The position numbers and the translations under genes were made by a program. A stretch of DNA of 64,000 nucleotides, from the NCBI GenBank assembly GCA_950295325.1, contig OX485804.1, positions 45,198,001-45,262,000 on the forward strand, written 5' to 3'. Below are positions 13,008 through 25,351 of the stretch, one piece after another. Within the stretch, counting starts at the first letter, position 1. Each line of letters opens with the position of its first letter. Under the pieces are notes generated by a model that worked only from the letters and a program-made list of their open reading frames with translations, was not told where the DNA came from and did no database searches. This DNA comes from Polytrichum commune. Taxonomy: Eukaryota; Streptophyta; Polytrichopsida; Polytrichales; Polytrichaceae.

Positions 13008-14330
13008 TAATTAAATTAATTTAAACTTTAAACTTTAATTTTTAATTTTTAATTTTTAATTTTATTTTCTAATAATTTTGTATTTATCTTTGGTTGGTTT
13101 AATGTAGTGGTCTATTATTGAGTGTATAGGGTATCTTGTTGGGGTGTTTTTAATGTGTGCAGGTGTGGTCAAATGTATTAGATGTGGTGGGGCAAGTGGG
13201 CGTGTGTTGCGCACCTCTCCATAAGGAGTGCCCGAAACATCATGGGCACAAGGGGGACCCCGGAGTGACACCCGGGACTTGTGACACCATTGGTGAGAGG
13301 GCCCAAGTGATCCTAATGTGGGTGAGGGCCCCGGGCGTTGGGAACGCCTCCCACCCACATAGACTAAGAGGCACAAGGGTGATGCCATAAGCTATGCATA
13401 GCTTATGGCGTGGTGATTCTAGAATGCTCAAGAACACCTCAATCGGAGGTGTGAGCTAGGAGATATGACAATTTGAATGGGGCGCCGTCCTGGGACAACG
13501 TTCTCGGACAACAGTGGTATGGGAGTGGCTCCCGAGACTACTGAGGTTAGAAAGGGCATAACTTCCTTAATACTTGTTTGAATGGGCAAGTGAGGGGTCA
13601 TTTGGCATCTACGTGAAGAGTAGATGATGATGAAGTGGTTGCCTCCTTGGCAGTCCCGGGAGAAAGGGCATAACTTCCTCAATACTTGGCCAAATGGGGC
13701 AATTGAGGAGTCCATCGGCATCTACGTGATGAAGATAGAGTGGTTGTTTGTTAGCATCAAACATCATACCAGGAAGTTATGGTGTTCTGAAGTTGTTGGG
13801 GGCTTCTAGGCCTAGCGGCTAAGGGAAAATGTCTACTTGGCCCCAACTCTTGGTAGAGAGACAAAAGATTTCTTGACGGTGGGGTAGGGGCCCTGCCAAA
13901 AGTCCTAGAGGCTCATATGGGTGAGGTGGTGTGGCCTCACCTACCCGAGGCCGAATGGCACGGCCTTCATGGGCATTGGCCTGATGTGAGGGCATAGTTG
14001 CCTAGTATGCTTCGGGTTGTTGTAGTGTTGCTCTGGCATTGCAATGATCAACATAAGATTAGACTTCTTTAGATGGAAGTCCACATCTTAAAATTGATTA
14101 CCGATTAAGGGGTGAGTCCCGAAAGAGCAAAGTAGGAGGGTTGGTTCCATTCCTATGAACTATAAGGTCCGGGGTAGGAGAAGCTAACCATTAGCATAGC
14201 GAAATGTGAAGGGTTAGCACTCATGACTTTTGCTAGAAATGAAATTGGTTAAGATGGTTAAGGGGAGCTAGCAAGGGTTGTGACAACATGTGAGAATTTC
14301 TCTATTTAGTGGTTCTATGTTATGTTCCAT
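13008..14330. repeat. AT-rich tract and unclassified repeat-derived sequence
   Basis: 13008-13075 is an almost pure A/T run built on TTTAATTTTTAA. After it comes GC-richer sequence with no gene. An imperfect direct repeat of about 95 bp, period 112, starts at 13549 and 13661; both copies open with AGAAAGGGCATAACTTCCT and contain GGCATCTACGTGA. The sequence looks like a piece of an LTR retrotransposon, but no LTR pair or protein domain was found. Confidence 0.5.
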
Positions 14331-14649
14331 TATAATGCATTTTTTATGTACGTGGTGGGTGATGGTCTTGGCATGTTTCTTGACAATTTTCAGTACAACC
14401 TGGGTGGCAAAATAGTTGCTCTGTTGTTTTTAATGCTTGTTTTATTAAGTGTTTTAAAGCTGTAGGTTTTTTCCATGGTCTTCACTTCTCATGTAGGATT
14501 GATTGTCACATGACAATTTTTCTAGTTGTCACCAAGTGATTTGCACAATAATTAACACGGGTTGTTGATGAAACATGTGCACCACAATATTTTAGAAATC
14601 TAATGTACACCTATAATCATCCTACTGAGCATTTCAACACATTTATATT

Positions 14650-14663
14650 CACTACAAGAAAAT
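14650..14663 (+). repeat. CACTA left terminal inverted repeat
   Basis: CACTACAAGAAAAT, preceded by target-site bases ATT. It is followed at once by motifs of the type AACGACT and AGTCGTT. Confidence 0.88.
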
Positions 14664-14877
14664 CGACAAAAAACGACTTTGTTTATGATTATTTTTTTAG
14701 TCGTTGAGGACAGAAATGACTATTATTTTTTGTGTTATTACGGACGAGTTGTAACGGACAGTCAGTCGTTTTGGACGTGACGTCGGAACGCGGATGATAT
14801 AGTCATTGAGGCTAGTCGTAAACATGGATGAATGACGTGGCTGACTGTCTATGATGTATGCATTGCGTGGCGTTACG

Positions 14878-15110
14878 TGGCAACACGTGGCGTTACGTTG
14901 TATCCACGTCGACATCCTAGTTGGCACGGGTGCCATGTCACCGAACACGTGGTGTTACGTGGAATCCACGTCGACATCCTAGTTGGCACGGGTGCCATGT
15001 CATCGAACACGTGGCGTTACGTGGCGTTACGTGGACACCACGTCGACGTCCTAATTGGCACGGGTGCCATGTCACCGAACACGCGGCGTCCAGGTCAATT
15101 GGCCACGTCA
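14878..15110. repeat. Subterminal tandem repeats, about 65-75 bp, three units
   Basis: Units begin near 14903, 14967 and 15038. Each contains CCACGTCGAC.TCCTA.TTGG, then GCACGGGTGCCATGTCA, then CGAACACG.GG. Units are spaced by CGTGGCGTTACGTGG. Being GC-rich and next to the TIR, they fit the subterminal repeats that bind TnpA in CACTA elements. Confidence 0.85.
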
Positions 15111-15187
15111 TCCAGCCACGTGGCATGAATGGTATATGTCGGTGTGCGGGTTCACATGTGGGCAAGTGATATATCGCCACGTGTCCA

Positions 15188-15380
15188 TTATGTAGTCGTT
15201 TTGTAGTTTTTATGTAGTCGTTTTGAAGTTCTTATTTTGTTATTTTGTAGTTATTATGTGGTCATTATTTAATCGTTTTATAGTTCCTATTTAATCGTTT
15301 TATAGTTCTTCTTTAATCATTTTCTAGTTCTTATGTAGTCGTTTTCTAGTTCTTAGTTAGTACTTGTGTAGTCATTTTAT
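15188..15380. repeat. Subterminal motif cluster (TAGTCGTTTT)
   Basis: About eight copies of (T)AGTCGTTTT and variants such as TAATCGTTTTATAGTTC lie in both perfect and eroded form between 15190 and 15380. The same AGTCGTT core appears at the other end of the element and in the transposase intron. Confidence 0.7.
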
Positions 15381-16249
15381 GGTTGTTGAACAGTACATAC
15401 CGCAGACGTGAAGTTGAATGGCGTGGCCTTCTGTGTTCTAAATGACTAAGAAGTCACTATTGAACAACTACATTCTAGTTATTAGAGCTCGGGTTAATGC
15501 CATCTTTGAACACATTCAACCATTGTTTACTCTTTTCTTAGTTGTGCATATCATTGCGTAAGCCGAGGTGAGAGGGGTAGCATTGTGAATGCATGCAACC
15601 ACCATTCAAACATTGCCATGCAGCCTCAATATGAAAGCATGAATCATACATGAAACACAACACATCTTTGAATTTGATTGTGGGGTTCCCAACAAAATAT
15701 GTAAGAGTGTTCATATGTGGGTTCTCAGTGTTTAGTGTAGGGAAGACCTTTATCTACTCCATGGTAAGTACGTCTAAGGAAATTCACGCTGCTCTCAAAC
15801 TCCTCTCATTCCAAAGTGTGCTGCCTCCCACTACGTCTTTAATTACCCACTGGTCTCCATCCTCGTGTGGGTAGGCAAGCTTCACATCACCTATATGAGC
15901 AGTTGTCACATCAACTTTATAGCAAAATTGCGGAATCACCTTGATGTGGAACTTGTCCACACCCCCTACGCCACTGATTTTACCGGTTGCCACCTTGCGT
16001 CTCTTGTTTTTCGGACTCATGAGGTGCACACATTGCCCAACATTAAATTGTACCTACACACCATCCTCACAACAATCAAATGCACACCCAATGAACTGTA
16101 GTGATCATTACAACAATGTTTCAGCAATGGATGCCACTACTAGAACATGTATTGCCCAACATTGAACTGCACCCATACACCATCCACAACACAATCAATG
16201 GCATACCTCATACAATGTAAGTACCTCATACAATGCTGAATGACTGCTT

Positions 16250-16312
16250 AAGGACGGCTTAAGGACTACTGAATGACTGCCGAATGACTGCCGAATGACT
16301 GCTCAATGACTT
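16250..16312. repeat. GAATGACT motif cluster
   Basis: Five or six copies of (T/C)GAATGACT.. within about 60 bp, next to the 3' end of the TnpA-like gene. Same motif as the clusters at 19375, 26043, 28000, 28868 and 32318. Confidence 0.75.
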
Positions 16313-16321
16313 CCAAAAAGT

Positions 16322-19300
16322 TCAGGGATGGATTGGACAAACCGGACGTGCAGACAATGTTGCATTGCCTGATGTGTTATCCCCTGTTTTCGCACCCCTT
16401 CCCCGCAATTCCATCCTGTTTGAACCACCAATGTCACCTATCTTACTTGGTGACACGATCTTGGGGTTTTTGCTCTCAGATTCCGGAGATTCTCCCTCCC
16501 CCACTGTCGCAACAAGGGGGGCATCCTCAGCCAACACAACAACTTCTCCGCCCTCTACATGCTCACTCTCCACAATTTGCTCCAGCCCTTTCCCTCCTCC
16601 CAAACTCTCACCTCCACCACTGATGCATTCCCCACTCCCACCTACCTTCTGTGCTTCTCCCCCAGTTGCGTTTTCCACATTCTCTCCCTTCCCCCCCCCT
16701 CTCCACATTCTTCCACCCCACTCCCACCCATTGCAATGTTGGGAGGGCGGGTGCCATGTTCTACAACCCCACCTACAAGAGCTCCAACTTCCTGCCTCCC
16801 CTCATCCGGAGTTATTGGCTGCCCAGTGGCCTCCGCTGCTGCAGCTCGCCTCTTCACACCTCTCTTTGTTGTCGTCCCTTTCTTTGGTGCATTCTCATTT
16901 GCTCGGCCCTTGCTTCCCACCTGGCTGTCCTCTTGAGACATGGTAACCCCTTTCAACTTGGCATCTTTGCTTCTAGTGAACCTAGTATATACCAAGGGCT
17001 CGTGCTCATCTTCGCTACGAGCGTCTGTGTCATCCACCACATCTATTGGCAACGTAATGGAGGTTCCTATGCCAGCCGGGCGGGATTGGGCTTGATTCTC
17101 GCACGTAGACTTAAGAGCGCTTCCATGAATGCCCTCGTTGTTGACTGCCGTGTTGGGGTCGCTCACAATGGTCTGACCCCGTAGTGTAGTAATTAGGCTC
17201 GTCACCATAGTAGCCAAGCTATTCAACGTCAGCGTGTTTGCTTTCAGAGTTTGCTCATTGCTCAACATCACCTCAGACATTTGATGCCTAAACTCGGCCT
17301 GGGTTAGCTCCATGGCAACAATGCATGCTGACATCCTTCTTGACAGGGCTTGCTGTGCACGCCACAAACAAAGACTTCCAACCTTAGAGTGGGATCCAGT
17401 TGGGGTCTGCTTTAGCATTCATTTCAATACAATTTCACCACTACACAATGACACGTGGACTACTGACTGCAGCTACACAATGACTCATTAAGCACTAGGT
17501 GCAACTACCCAATGACTTAAATACAACTGTCAATACATTGCAACAACAACACATACAGCAGGATCTACCATTACATAATGACACATAAAATACATGATAC
17601 GACTAAACAATGACACATAAGACATTGAATTACGACTGCACAATGACTAGTATTGGCTACTGGAAACGACTACACAATGACACATATTGTGTAGGATACA
17701 ACTACAGAATGAAACAAGTATCACTCCATACATACAACTGAACAACAACAAGTAAAATGCACATGCAAACATTTTTTGGATCTTACAGAGGTGCATGCCC
17801 CAGTCTGCTCTGATTCCTGCAGTTCCTCCGCTATTTCCGTAATCCCGGGACTCCTCTGTCTCTTCTTCCTCTGTGATCATGAACACACGCTCAATTGGTG
17901 GCCCACATTTCAAAGGCACCAAGCCCAGTCCAACATAATGGCGAAGGGACACTAGAAAGTCATTACTAATCATTGCATACACAACACTTACCAACTGCGC
18001 TTCTTTCCCAGCTTTGCCACCCCGCCCAACATTGGACTGGTTCTTCACTGACTTCCTTGCATTTGCCATTCTCATTGCCTTTTGCTCCGTTTCTGGTTTG
18101 GACCAGTACTCACAAAGACGTGCCCACTGATCGGGCTCAATGTAAACCGGACATTGTTTTTTTCCACTCAAAAACCATGCCTTCATTTTAGACCTCTCAG
18201 TCTTCATCTGCCTCTTTACTGCATTCTTGAATCCCCTCTCTGATAGTTTGTTCCCCACATATTCAAACTCATTGTCCAGAGCATTCCTTAGTTTCTCAAT
18301 GCTGCAAGGGGATTGGTCCTTCCACTCCACACAACTCACGTCCAATATCCTAGGGATGAGGCTCCTAAGTGCTTCGTCAAATTCATTTTTACCTTCGCAA
18401 CCTCCATCTATGCCTCCACCCGCCTTGACACTCACCTTCTGCGGTTTCTGTCCCACAGCTTTCCTTGCATCCACTGACTCCTCTATTTCCTTCTTATGCG
18501 CTCTCCTCGCTGCCCTTGCCTCACTCTCTGGCTTCAATGTGGGACCCTCGTTATTAGGGGCCGCGGGAGCTTGTTGTGGCTGCATCCAAGGTCCAGGAAA
18601 TTGTTGAGACATCATCCATGGGTTGGGCTGACCCATCATCCACGGGGCCTGTTGCCCCATCATCCACTGTTGTTGTTGTGTGGATGGCGGCGCCATCCAT
18701 GGTTGTTGCATCCAGGAGGAATTGGCCGGGGGTGCGGCTTCAATTTGAGGAGGAGCTGTTGTTTTTGGTTGGGAGACGTGCGCCTTCTACATTGAACCAA
18801 CATTCTCATGAGCTACTTAATGACTGTTTAATGACTCAGAGACTAACCGGCAATAAAGCATGGAAATTACCTTTTTGGCTGGGCTCTTCAATATTTGCCT
18901 TGTGCGCCTCCTTGTTGCACTTGACCCTGGCAGATCCGAGGTGCCTCTTCGTAGTGAGTGAACATCTTCATCTTCTTCCTCATCTGCAAGTGGCTCACCA
19001 ACCACACAATCAGGTGCGTACGCACAGTTGCGGTGGCAATGACGATCATGCAGGGTAGGGAAAAGTCACCGTCCAGAAATGTACCGAAATTGGAGCCACT
19101 AGAATCTGCCGTGCCTGTTCAATCAGAAATTGCAACGTGGTTTAGAGGGGTCGCTTCAAAGGGATCAGCTCTAGTGCTCAGCCAATAAAAGATGTTAGTT
19201 GAAGGCTACAAACCCTTGTATATTGTTCCACCTTTGTGAATGTTGCAATGTCCCGGCTCCATGAATGTTGGAGCTCATGGAAAATGTCAGTTGGTCAACA

Positions 19301-19968
19301 GTCCCTACGCAATATATGATGTAGGGATCATATAGGTGCGGTTGGTCCTAGGATTTAGGGAATGTCTGGGTTTTGAATGACTATGAAATACTACTTAATG
19401 ACTAGTTTGCAACTAGTGGATGACTGTTGAATGACTGCTCACTGAGTGGTGAATGACTGCTGACTAATGCTGAACGACTAGTGAATGACTAGCAAATGAC
19501 TAGCAAATGACTAGTTGGATATGCAGGCAATGACTAGTTAAAGACCCTAAAACCACATGCATAGTCTCAATCCAAAACTTAATATGAAAAATACACACTA
19601 TGATAGTGCTAGTGTAACAACATTGAAAAGCTATAAATCCATGCCAAAAATTGTATCAATGTTGCAATATTGTGGACTTACAAAGCTGTATCTCCATTCC
19701 AAAAATTGTAGACCCCTTCTCCACTCACTTACCCATGTTCACATTTCATATCAACCATCGTCATGGTTGAGGACACTCACCTGGACTGTACTCGTCCTCA
19801 GTCTTTGTGTCTAGTGATTCCTCCGAAAGATGCACCATGTCTTGAAGATCTTCCCGAGCCTCCAAGGTTGCAGTTTTCCGCAGTACTCTGTGGCTGCGGC
19901 GCACTCGTACCCCCGGTGCCGCCTGCCTAGCGATCGAAGCTGACTTCACTGCGCCGAAGCTGTCACGC
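16322..19968 (-). pseudogene. TnpA-like (Transposase_24/Ptta) gene of the CACTA element, one apparent frameshift
   Basis: Minus-strand exons are visible at 19968-19781, 19114-19070, 18983-18871 and from 18786 down past 17992, with matching phases. A long frame then continues to about 17787, and a further exon runs from about 17409 to 16322. The protein has an acidic/Arg-rich start, a Trp/Met/Gln-rich stretch (repeats like PWMMGQ), and then the diagnostic block VYIEPDQWARLCEYWSKP, which matches the Transposase_24 family. A Gly/Glu-rich tail follows. The frame changes at a run of eight C on the plus strand (16692-16699), so the tail is continuous only if one base is lost or gained there. The joins after 17787 do not match in phase and are tentative. 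Expected role: DNA binding to the element's own subterminal repeats. It is transcribed opposite to the transposase. Confidence 0.7.
19375..19512. repeat. GAATGACTAGT motif cluster
   Basis: About ten copies of an 11-14 bp unit, GAATGACTAGT and variants (GCAAATGACTAG, TGAATGACTGC), upstream of the second TnpA exon. This falls in an intron of that gene. Confidence 0.8.
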
Positions 19969-20586
19969 CTGCATTGAGCACAATGGATAGCATGCAACAA
20001 TCTCTCAATAATTGAACGATACAAAATGAACAATACATAATGAACAATACAAAATGACATGTACATCATGACCGATACAAACCTTCATCACACCGCATTC
20101 TCAGCATATCAAAATCACCCCCTAAATCAGCTAAGCATCGCTTGCTTATGAGCAAATAATTGTGTCTTCACTAAGAAAAAAATTAAGACTAAGTTGAATG
20201 TGGGATATTTTTGTAGAATATCCACTTTTCCCTGTCAAAGCATGCCAGTTGCCACATGGGTCAGAAAAGAAATTTAGAGGACTGCAAATTTATGGGGCTT
20301 TAGGACAACAAATTTAGAGGACTGCAAATTTAAATGGCTTGCTCCCTAAGCATAAATACACACCAATCATGCTAGATATTCCATATAACATACAATCTAA
20401 GGTGCTTATAGGTTAATCAACAAATGAATTAACCACTTCGTTTCAATACGAACCTAAACAGAAAAAGACCAGCAAACACTTTGTACACTCAGGAAATGTC
20501 CATCTACAAGAACTGTAAAGCACTACATAGTAATCCCAGAATATACAGAATTGCAAATCTGGAGTATTCAAAAAGCACAAAGAGCT

Positions 20587-20699
20587 TGCCTTCAGTCTAA
20601 ATGCCCATAAGAAGTGACTCTGTTCCAGTCGAGGGATATTTCAATGTTCGAGCCTCCAACTCAGCCATGCTAAATGACTTGACAGCTCTTGCTTCCCAG
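20587..20699 (-). pseudogene. CLPT: ClpT/Clp N-domain exon fragment inside the CACTA element
   Basis: After an acceptor (CATTGCAG) the minus strand reads WEARAVKSFSMAELEARTLK, then YPSTGTESLLMGI, a TAG, and TEGK. This matches the start of the Clp N-domain of the plastid Clp-protease accessory protein ClpT (also found in ClpC). The stop replaces the residue normally between MGI and the EG that follows. No other ClpT exon was found nearby, so this is a single displaced, decaying exon. ClpC is the alternative source. Confidence 0.75.
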
Positions 20700-20989
20700 C
20701 TGCAATGAATAAGAAAGTAGTGAGGCTAATAATGGTTGTGCCCAACTAAGCTAGGTGATCGAGCAGTCTACCAATCCTCAACCAATTGTTTTTAATTATG
20801 AATATATTATAAAGTGTACCAACATAAGTTCTTTGGGAGCTGTAGAACAGATCCATACGTGCATTTACATGCTACTATGATAATGAGAATATCGCATGAG
20901 TCTGGCTTAGACTATTTCTCTGCATTTATCCAATTTTTTTAATTGGAGTAACAACAATCTATAAGATGTCCCATTCTTGTAACGACAGA

Positions 20990-22378
20990 GGGAAAAATAA
21001 TGTACTTACGGATACTATTGAAGGGCAATTGTATCCGAGTTTCTGCACAGCACACCACCAACAAAAAGTCACAATTTGACCAAAATAATGCATTTAGAAT
21101 CTACAGCCTAAACCATTTGTTGACCCTTGATCTACACTCCAATAGGAAGAAGGTGTAATACAGCTTCCACGTTCATGGCTCATTCTTTGTGTGCCCAAAC
21201 CAATTCTGCATAGTATAATTTGAGGGTAATTTAGTTTCAAGAAGTTATACTCCAAGTAATGTAAAGGAAGTACAAAACTTGTATACAGGAGACAGGGTAG
21301 ACAAAGGTAAGTTGGATTGCACATCGGTGGATAAATATGAGTACCCAGGGAAGAAATACATTTTGTTGCCTTGATTTGAATGAGCTATTTTCCCATTTCC
21401 TGTGCATCGTCACAATCACAACGACTGTTAAGTACAGAATCGTAGTAAAATGATGGGAAATCACTCTGCTGGTAGAACACTAACAAAAAACATTTGCTGA
21501 CTCACACTACACCTGCATCACCTACTAGTGTGGGTTACCATTTGGAGTTACTCATTGCTATAACTTTTTAAAAGTTATATCATGTTCCTGGATGTGCAGA
21601 GTCCAGATTAACTATTTAAGTTATATGTGTAAAAACTTATATACTTGTTATGAAGTTATAACATTGTGTAAATCCAGATGATAACCCACACTAATAGGCG
21701 ATACCAGTGTACTTGTGTATATTTAAATCACAACTACAGTGACACACTTCCAAAATTCCAAGAGTATGATCAAGAACATAATTGCAGAGTCTTGATTGTT
21801 GATTTACATAATTAAAAGATTTTTTGGCCCGCTTTTGCTGTGCTAATGAAGAGTAGAAGTGTAAATCTAAAAAGCAGGAACAGGAAAAGGAAAAGGACAC
21901 GCACCAAGATCAACATCTCGAAATGGGCTACCACTTGCAAAGATGATATCATGTCCGGCGTACTGAAAAGCTTCTTTCGCTGTGCATTCAGCTGCAAGTC
22001 ACTCCAAAGGTATCAAGATCAAATTCCATAATGCAACTCCTTGCACTAAATCAAACCAACAAACATACTTCAGATGCTATAATCCAGATATAATCAAATA
22101 AGGAGATGCCAAGGTATAGAAGGAACACCGTTTGTAGTAGGGTGGCAGCCCAAGACCAGCTAGGACATTGCCCCTAGAACCTGTATACATTCATAAAGTA
22201 ACAGGTTCCTTAAATAGATTTTGTAAGTTTGAACTGGTAGATATCTGAAACTTACGCCAATAATGCCAGCAGAAGCCCACAGTGCAACCAAATAAGGACA
22301 AAGGGAAAAATAATGTATTTACGGATACTATTGAAGGGCAATTGTATCTGAGTTTCTGCACAGCACACCACCTTTGTA
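20990..22378 (-). repeat. Direct repeat, about 67 bp, at 20990-21056 and 22312-22378
   Basis: Both copies read GTACTTACGGATACTATTGA-like sequence followed by AGGGCAATTGTATC.GAGTTT and CTGCACAGCACACCACC. In reverse each copy looks like a 33-nt exon (peptide KLGYNCPSIVS in the first copy) between TGTGCTGTGCAG and GTAAGTAC. Only about two base differences separate them. The source gene is unknown. Confidence 0.7.
21905..21991 (-). pseudogene. NADP-malic enzyme exon fragment inside the CACTA element
   Basis: An 87-nt open exon, bounded by TTGCAG and GTGCGTG, encodes ECTAKEAFQYAGHDIIFASG followed by SPFRDVDL. Known: plant and animal malic enzymes carry (A/S)ECTAEEAF..........FASGSPF..V.. in the NADP-binding half of the protein. 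The exon is open and its sites are intact, but no neighbouring malic enzyme exon could be placed with confidence. It is therefore a displaced fragment, not a gene. Confidence 0.85.
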
Positions 22379-22648
22379 GACAATCAAAAGGACAACTTTC
22401 TAATGCAAATTGCTTCCGAAAATGAAGAGAGCACTCACAAGAAGTGTCTAACAAGTGGGACCTCTTTAGAACAGGCTCATTTTCAAAGAGGTTATTTAAG
22501 AAATTCAATGCATGCTTAATGTATTTATACATTAATCTAAATACCTACAGAAACAAGTGTATTCAATTTTACTATCTGCATACCAATTCACTCAGTACAA
22601 TTCTGTTACTCAATTACATTAGATAATCTGAAATACAGACAATGGTAC

Positions 22649-22795
22649 CTGCGAGATAAGCGGCTCCGCTTCAGTTCGTTTCACGAAATGAATGGAATTG
22701 CGTAATAAGGAAGTTGATTGATCACCCAAGAGCACCTCCCCAATATCATCCAGCACTCTCACTTGAATATATGGATCTTTTGGTGGTGAAGCATC
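22649..22795 (-). pseudogene. PSF1: GINS subunit PSF1 exon fragment inside the CACTA element
   Basis: A 147-nt open exon between ATATTCAG and GTACC encodes 49 residues: DASPPKDPYIQVRVLDDIGE, then VLLGDQSTSLLRNSIHF, then VKRTEAEPLISQ. This is the C-terminal B-domain of PSF1 (GINS1), with the PP..PYI.VRVL and HF..R...EPLI pattern. PSF1 is part of the GINS complex of the replicative CMG helicase. The exon has no stop or frameshift. The helical A-domain exons and the short last exon were not found in the element. The fragment is well preserved, so capture is either recent or the copy is under constraint. Confidence 0.88.
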
Positions 22796-23169
22796 CTGAA
22801 TATAAATATTTATCAGAACAAATGAAGAATATATCCTATGATTAGTTCCACTCATTGTGAACTTACCGCCCACTTAAGGCCACTTTACACTATGGCCAAA
22901 GGCTGTGAGGGCCCTTGAAACTCATCCAAAGGCTGTATGATGGTAAAATGTTGGAACCTAAATTTCCTTCTCCACTCTGAGAGCATGAAATGTACAGTTC
23001 TGAATGCCAAATCAATTCAAGTCCGTAACATTCAGAAAAATGTAAAGCAATTCTAAGGGCTTACTTAAGAACCCAAATATGACCAAGGTGTAAGTGGAGT
23101 TTCAGTATTTGTATATCTTATAAGTGGAGTATTTTCCATTCAAATATGTAGATGTTTTGAAGATCCCTT

Positions 23170-23580
23170 GAAGATCCCTTGAAAGATTCTAAACAACACA
23201 CAGCATAAAGATGTTGTGTGATGATCAAAGAACAAACACCATAAAGACCACACGATGTTTGAAAGAGATTGGAGTACTACGTCCTCAAATTCTATCATCT
23301 ACTCCACACTCGATAGGGAACATCGCAATTGGGAGGACCTAGTTGTTCAGTTACGAAATCACCAAACATGCACTTCCATTAAACACAGGTGAGTACATCC
23401 TAGCAGAACCGACTTTCGAGACAATTTTTGCTGACACTTCATCCTAGATTTTGAAAAGCAACACAAGTTTTGTTGTGTAGATCTAATCTGTAGAAGTTGA
23501 AGAACATGAAAAACAAACTGAATAACACCCGCACACCTGTAGATCCCTTGAAGATCCAAAAAGCCCATTCTGGGCCTCAA
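23170..23580 (-). repeat. Dispersed repeat family R1, longest copy
   Basis: The reverse strand contains AGGTGTGCGGGTGTTATTCA, TTTTTCATGTTCTTCAACTT, GAAGTGCATGTTTGGTGATT and TCCAATCTCTTTCAAACATC. Copies lie at 24330-24598 (same strand), 36695-36800 and 47010-47345 (opposite strand). No protein domain was found; structure is unknown (possibly an LTR or a large MITE). Confidence 0.75.
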
Positions 23581-24179
23581 GGTGTCTTACGGGGTTTAGA
23601 GCCTACTTGATATATTTAGCTAAATGTGCCAAAGTGACCCTATCTAAAATTATTTAATTCATCATTTGCATTAGTACAATGCAGCATGCATATATGTAAA
23701 TTAAATTACAGAGAGATATGAACTCTTATTAGTGACCTAGACTCAAATACATATCACATGTGTTTAGCTAATCACCATTGTCACATATGGCTTTTATTTT
23801 CACTTCCTCATTTTATCAGGTTGTACTAAAATGTGGATTCAATATGCTAGACTAAATAAAATATCATCTCAATGCTTGGTTGGGGACTGGGGTTTGTACA
23901 AATTGTCACTCGGATAAACACAACCCCCTGGTCCTTGGTTAATGCAAAGCTGCTAAAGTATTAGATTCATCTTACTTCGCTTGGTTAAATCTGTATCAGA
24001 TACTTGAACTTTGACCCAAGGTCTTTCAGTTGCCCAATTCAATATGGGTTTGATGGCAATCAAATTGCTCAAACATTGTCCAAGGATGCAGTTAAACATT
24101 CTATAAACTAAGCACAATCTTCTGGCAATTGTTAAACATTTTGATTGCCTCCAAACCCATTGCTCTTGATGAATGCTCC

Positions 24180-24308
24180 ATCAACAAGCAGAATGATGAG
24201 TTTTTTTGAGGAAGATCATACAGATGTGTGCTTCTTAGTAGACAACAAGCAGTTCAGATGTCATCGATTTTTATTGGGTGCTCGATCTGAATACTTGAAG
24301 GCTAGAAC
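24180..24308 (+). pseudogene. BTB/POZ domain exon fragment inside the CACTA element
   Basis: Plus-strand reading gives FFEEDHTDVCFLVDNKQFRC and then HRFLLGARSEYLKAR, the first strand-helix unit of a BTB domain (D(V/I).F.V....F..H...L..RS.YF.A). It most resembles the second BTB of ABTB1-type proteins. A possible acceptor (CAAGCAG) lies upstream, but with it a run of seven T breaks the frame. The coding match stops at about 24308, and R1 repeat sequence takes over. The strand is opposite to the other captured exons, so it came in separately. Confidence 0.7.
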
Positions 24309-24329
24309 AATAGGGAACAATATTGGGTG

Positions 24330-24598
24330 CTCGATAGGGAACATCACAATTGGGAGGACCTAGTTGTTCAGTTACAAAATCACCAAACATGCGCTTCCAT
24401 TAAACACAGCTGAGTACATCCTAGCAGAACCGACTTTCGAGACAATTTTTGCTGACACTTCATCCTAGATTTTGAAAAGCAACACAAGTTTTGTTGTGTA
24501 GATATAATCTGTAAAAGTTGAAGAACATGAAAAACGAACTGAATAACACCCGCACACCTTATACATTGATCTCGCGCAGCAACACCGCTCAGAAACAA
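24330..24598 (-). repeat. Dispersed repeat family R1, second copy
   Basis: Nearly identical over about 185 bp to 23359-23540, offset by about 1,020 bp (AGCAGAACCGACTTTCGAGA, TGCTGACACTTCATCCTAGA). It abuts the BTB exon fragment. Confidence 0.8.
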
Positions 24599-25351
24599 TC
24601 ATCACAAGATGGAGTGTCAACACTCACCGCATCATGAGTACTGGAGCCAGCCAGCGCCGAACTCTGCCGGCAGCGAGCTTGAAGGCTACAAAGTTAAGGA
24701 GAAAGATGAAGCCCAACACAGGCTGCCCTATCTCCTAGAAGGCTCCAAGGCATGCTAGTATAGATCCAGGTAATGCCAAAATGTATTGAATCTCGATCCC
24801 ACATACCATTGCCGATCGTGTAAGTCCCTGTTTCTGCCGAACTTCAACAATTCAAATCTGCAGCCAGAATTAGGTAAAGACTTCAACTTACGAGCTTCAT
24901 TCAAGCACACCATATCCATGTTTAACTCCACTAGTTGATTTAATCGAGAAGCTCAGTTGACATAGAAAGACAGGAATGGAGTCTAACAGGATACCATAGA
25001 AGTAACCGGAAAACCCACCTTGTGGCAGGAAGGGAGCGATTGACTGGCCCGTAACATGGAAACCCTACAAATTGAGATTCCAGCCATCTTGCAACTTCTC
25101 AAAGAGACACGAATGGCAAGAAACTAAGCCACAGGGAGGTGATTTGAGGAGCTCATCAGAAACCCCACAATCACACCCTACAACTGATAATTTACAACCC
25201 CTTTGCATCACAAACCCTTACAACCACACCCTTAGCTACACAATCTAGAAACCTTGAACCTCAGCATGGGAGATGGGTACCTTACCAGGAGCGGAGAGCA
25301 CAATGAGAGAGGAGCGCAGATCGAAACGGAGAGAATGAAGGGGGGACTTCG

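Noticed and set aside
14878-15380. CRISPR-like spaced repeats
   Set aside because: Repeats are tandem with little spacer sequence, vary in length, and the genome is eukaryotic; they are transposon subterminal repeats.
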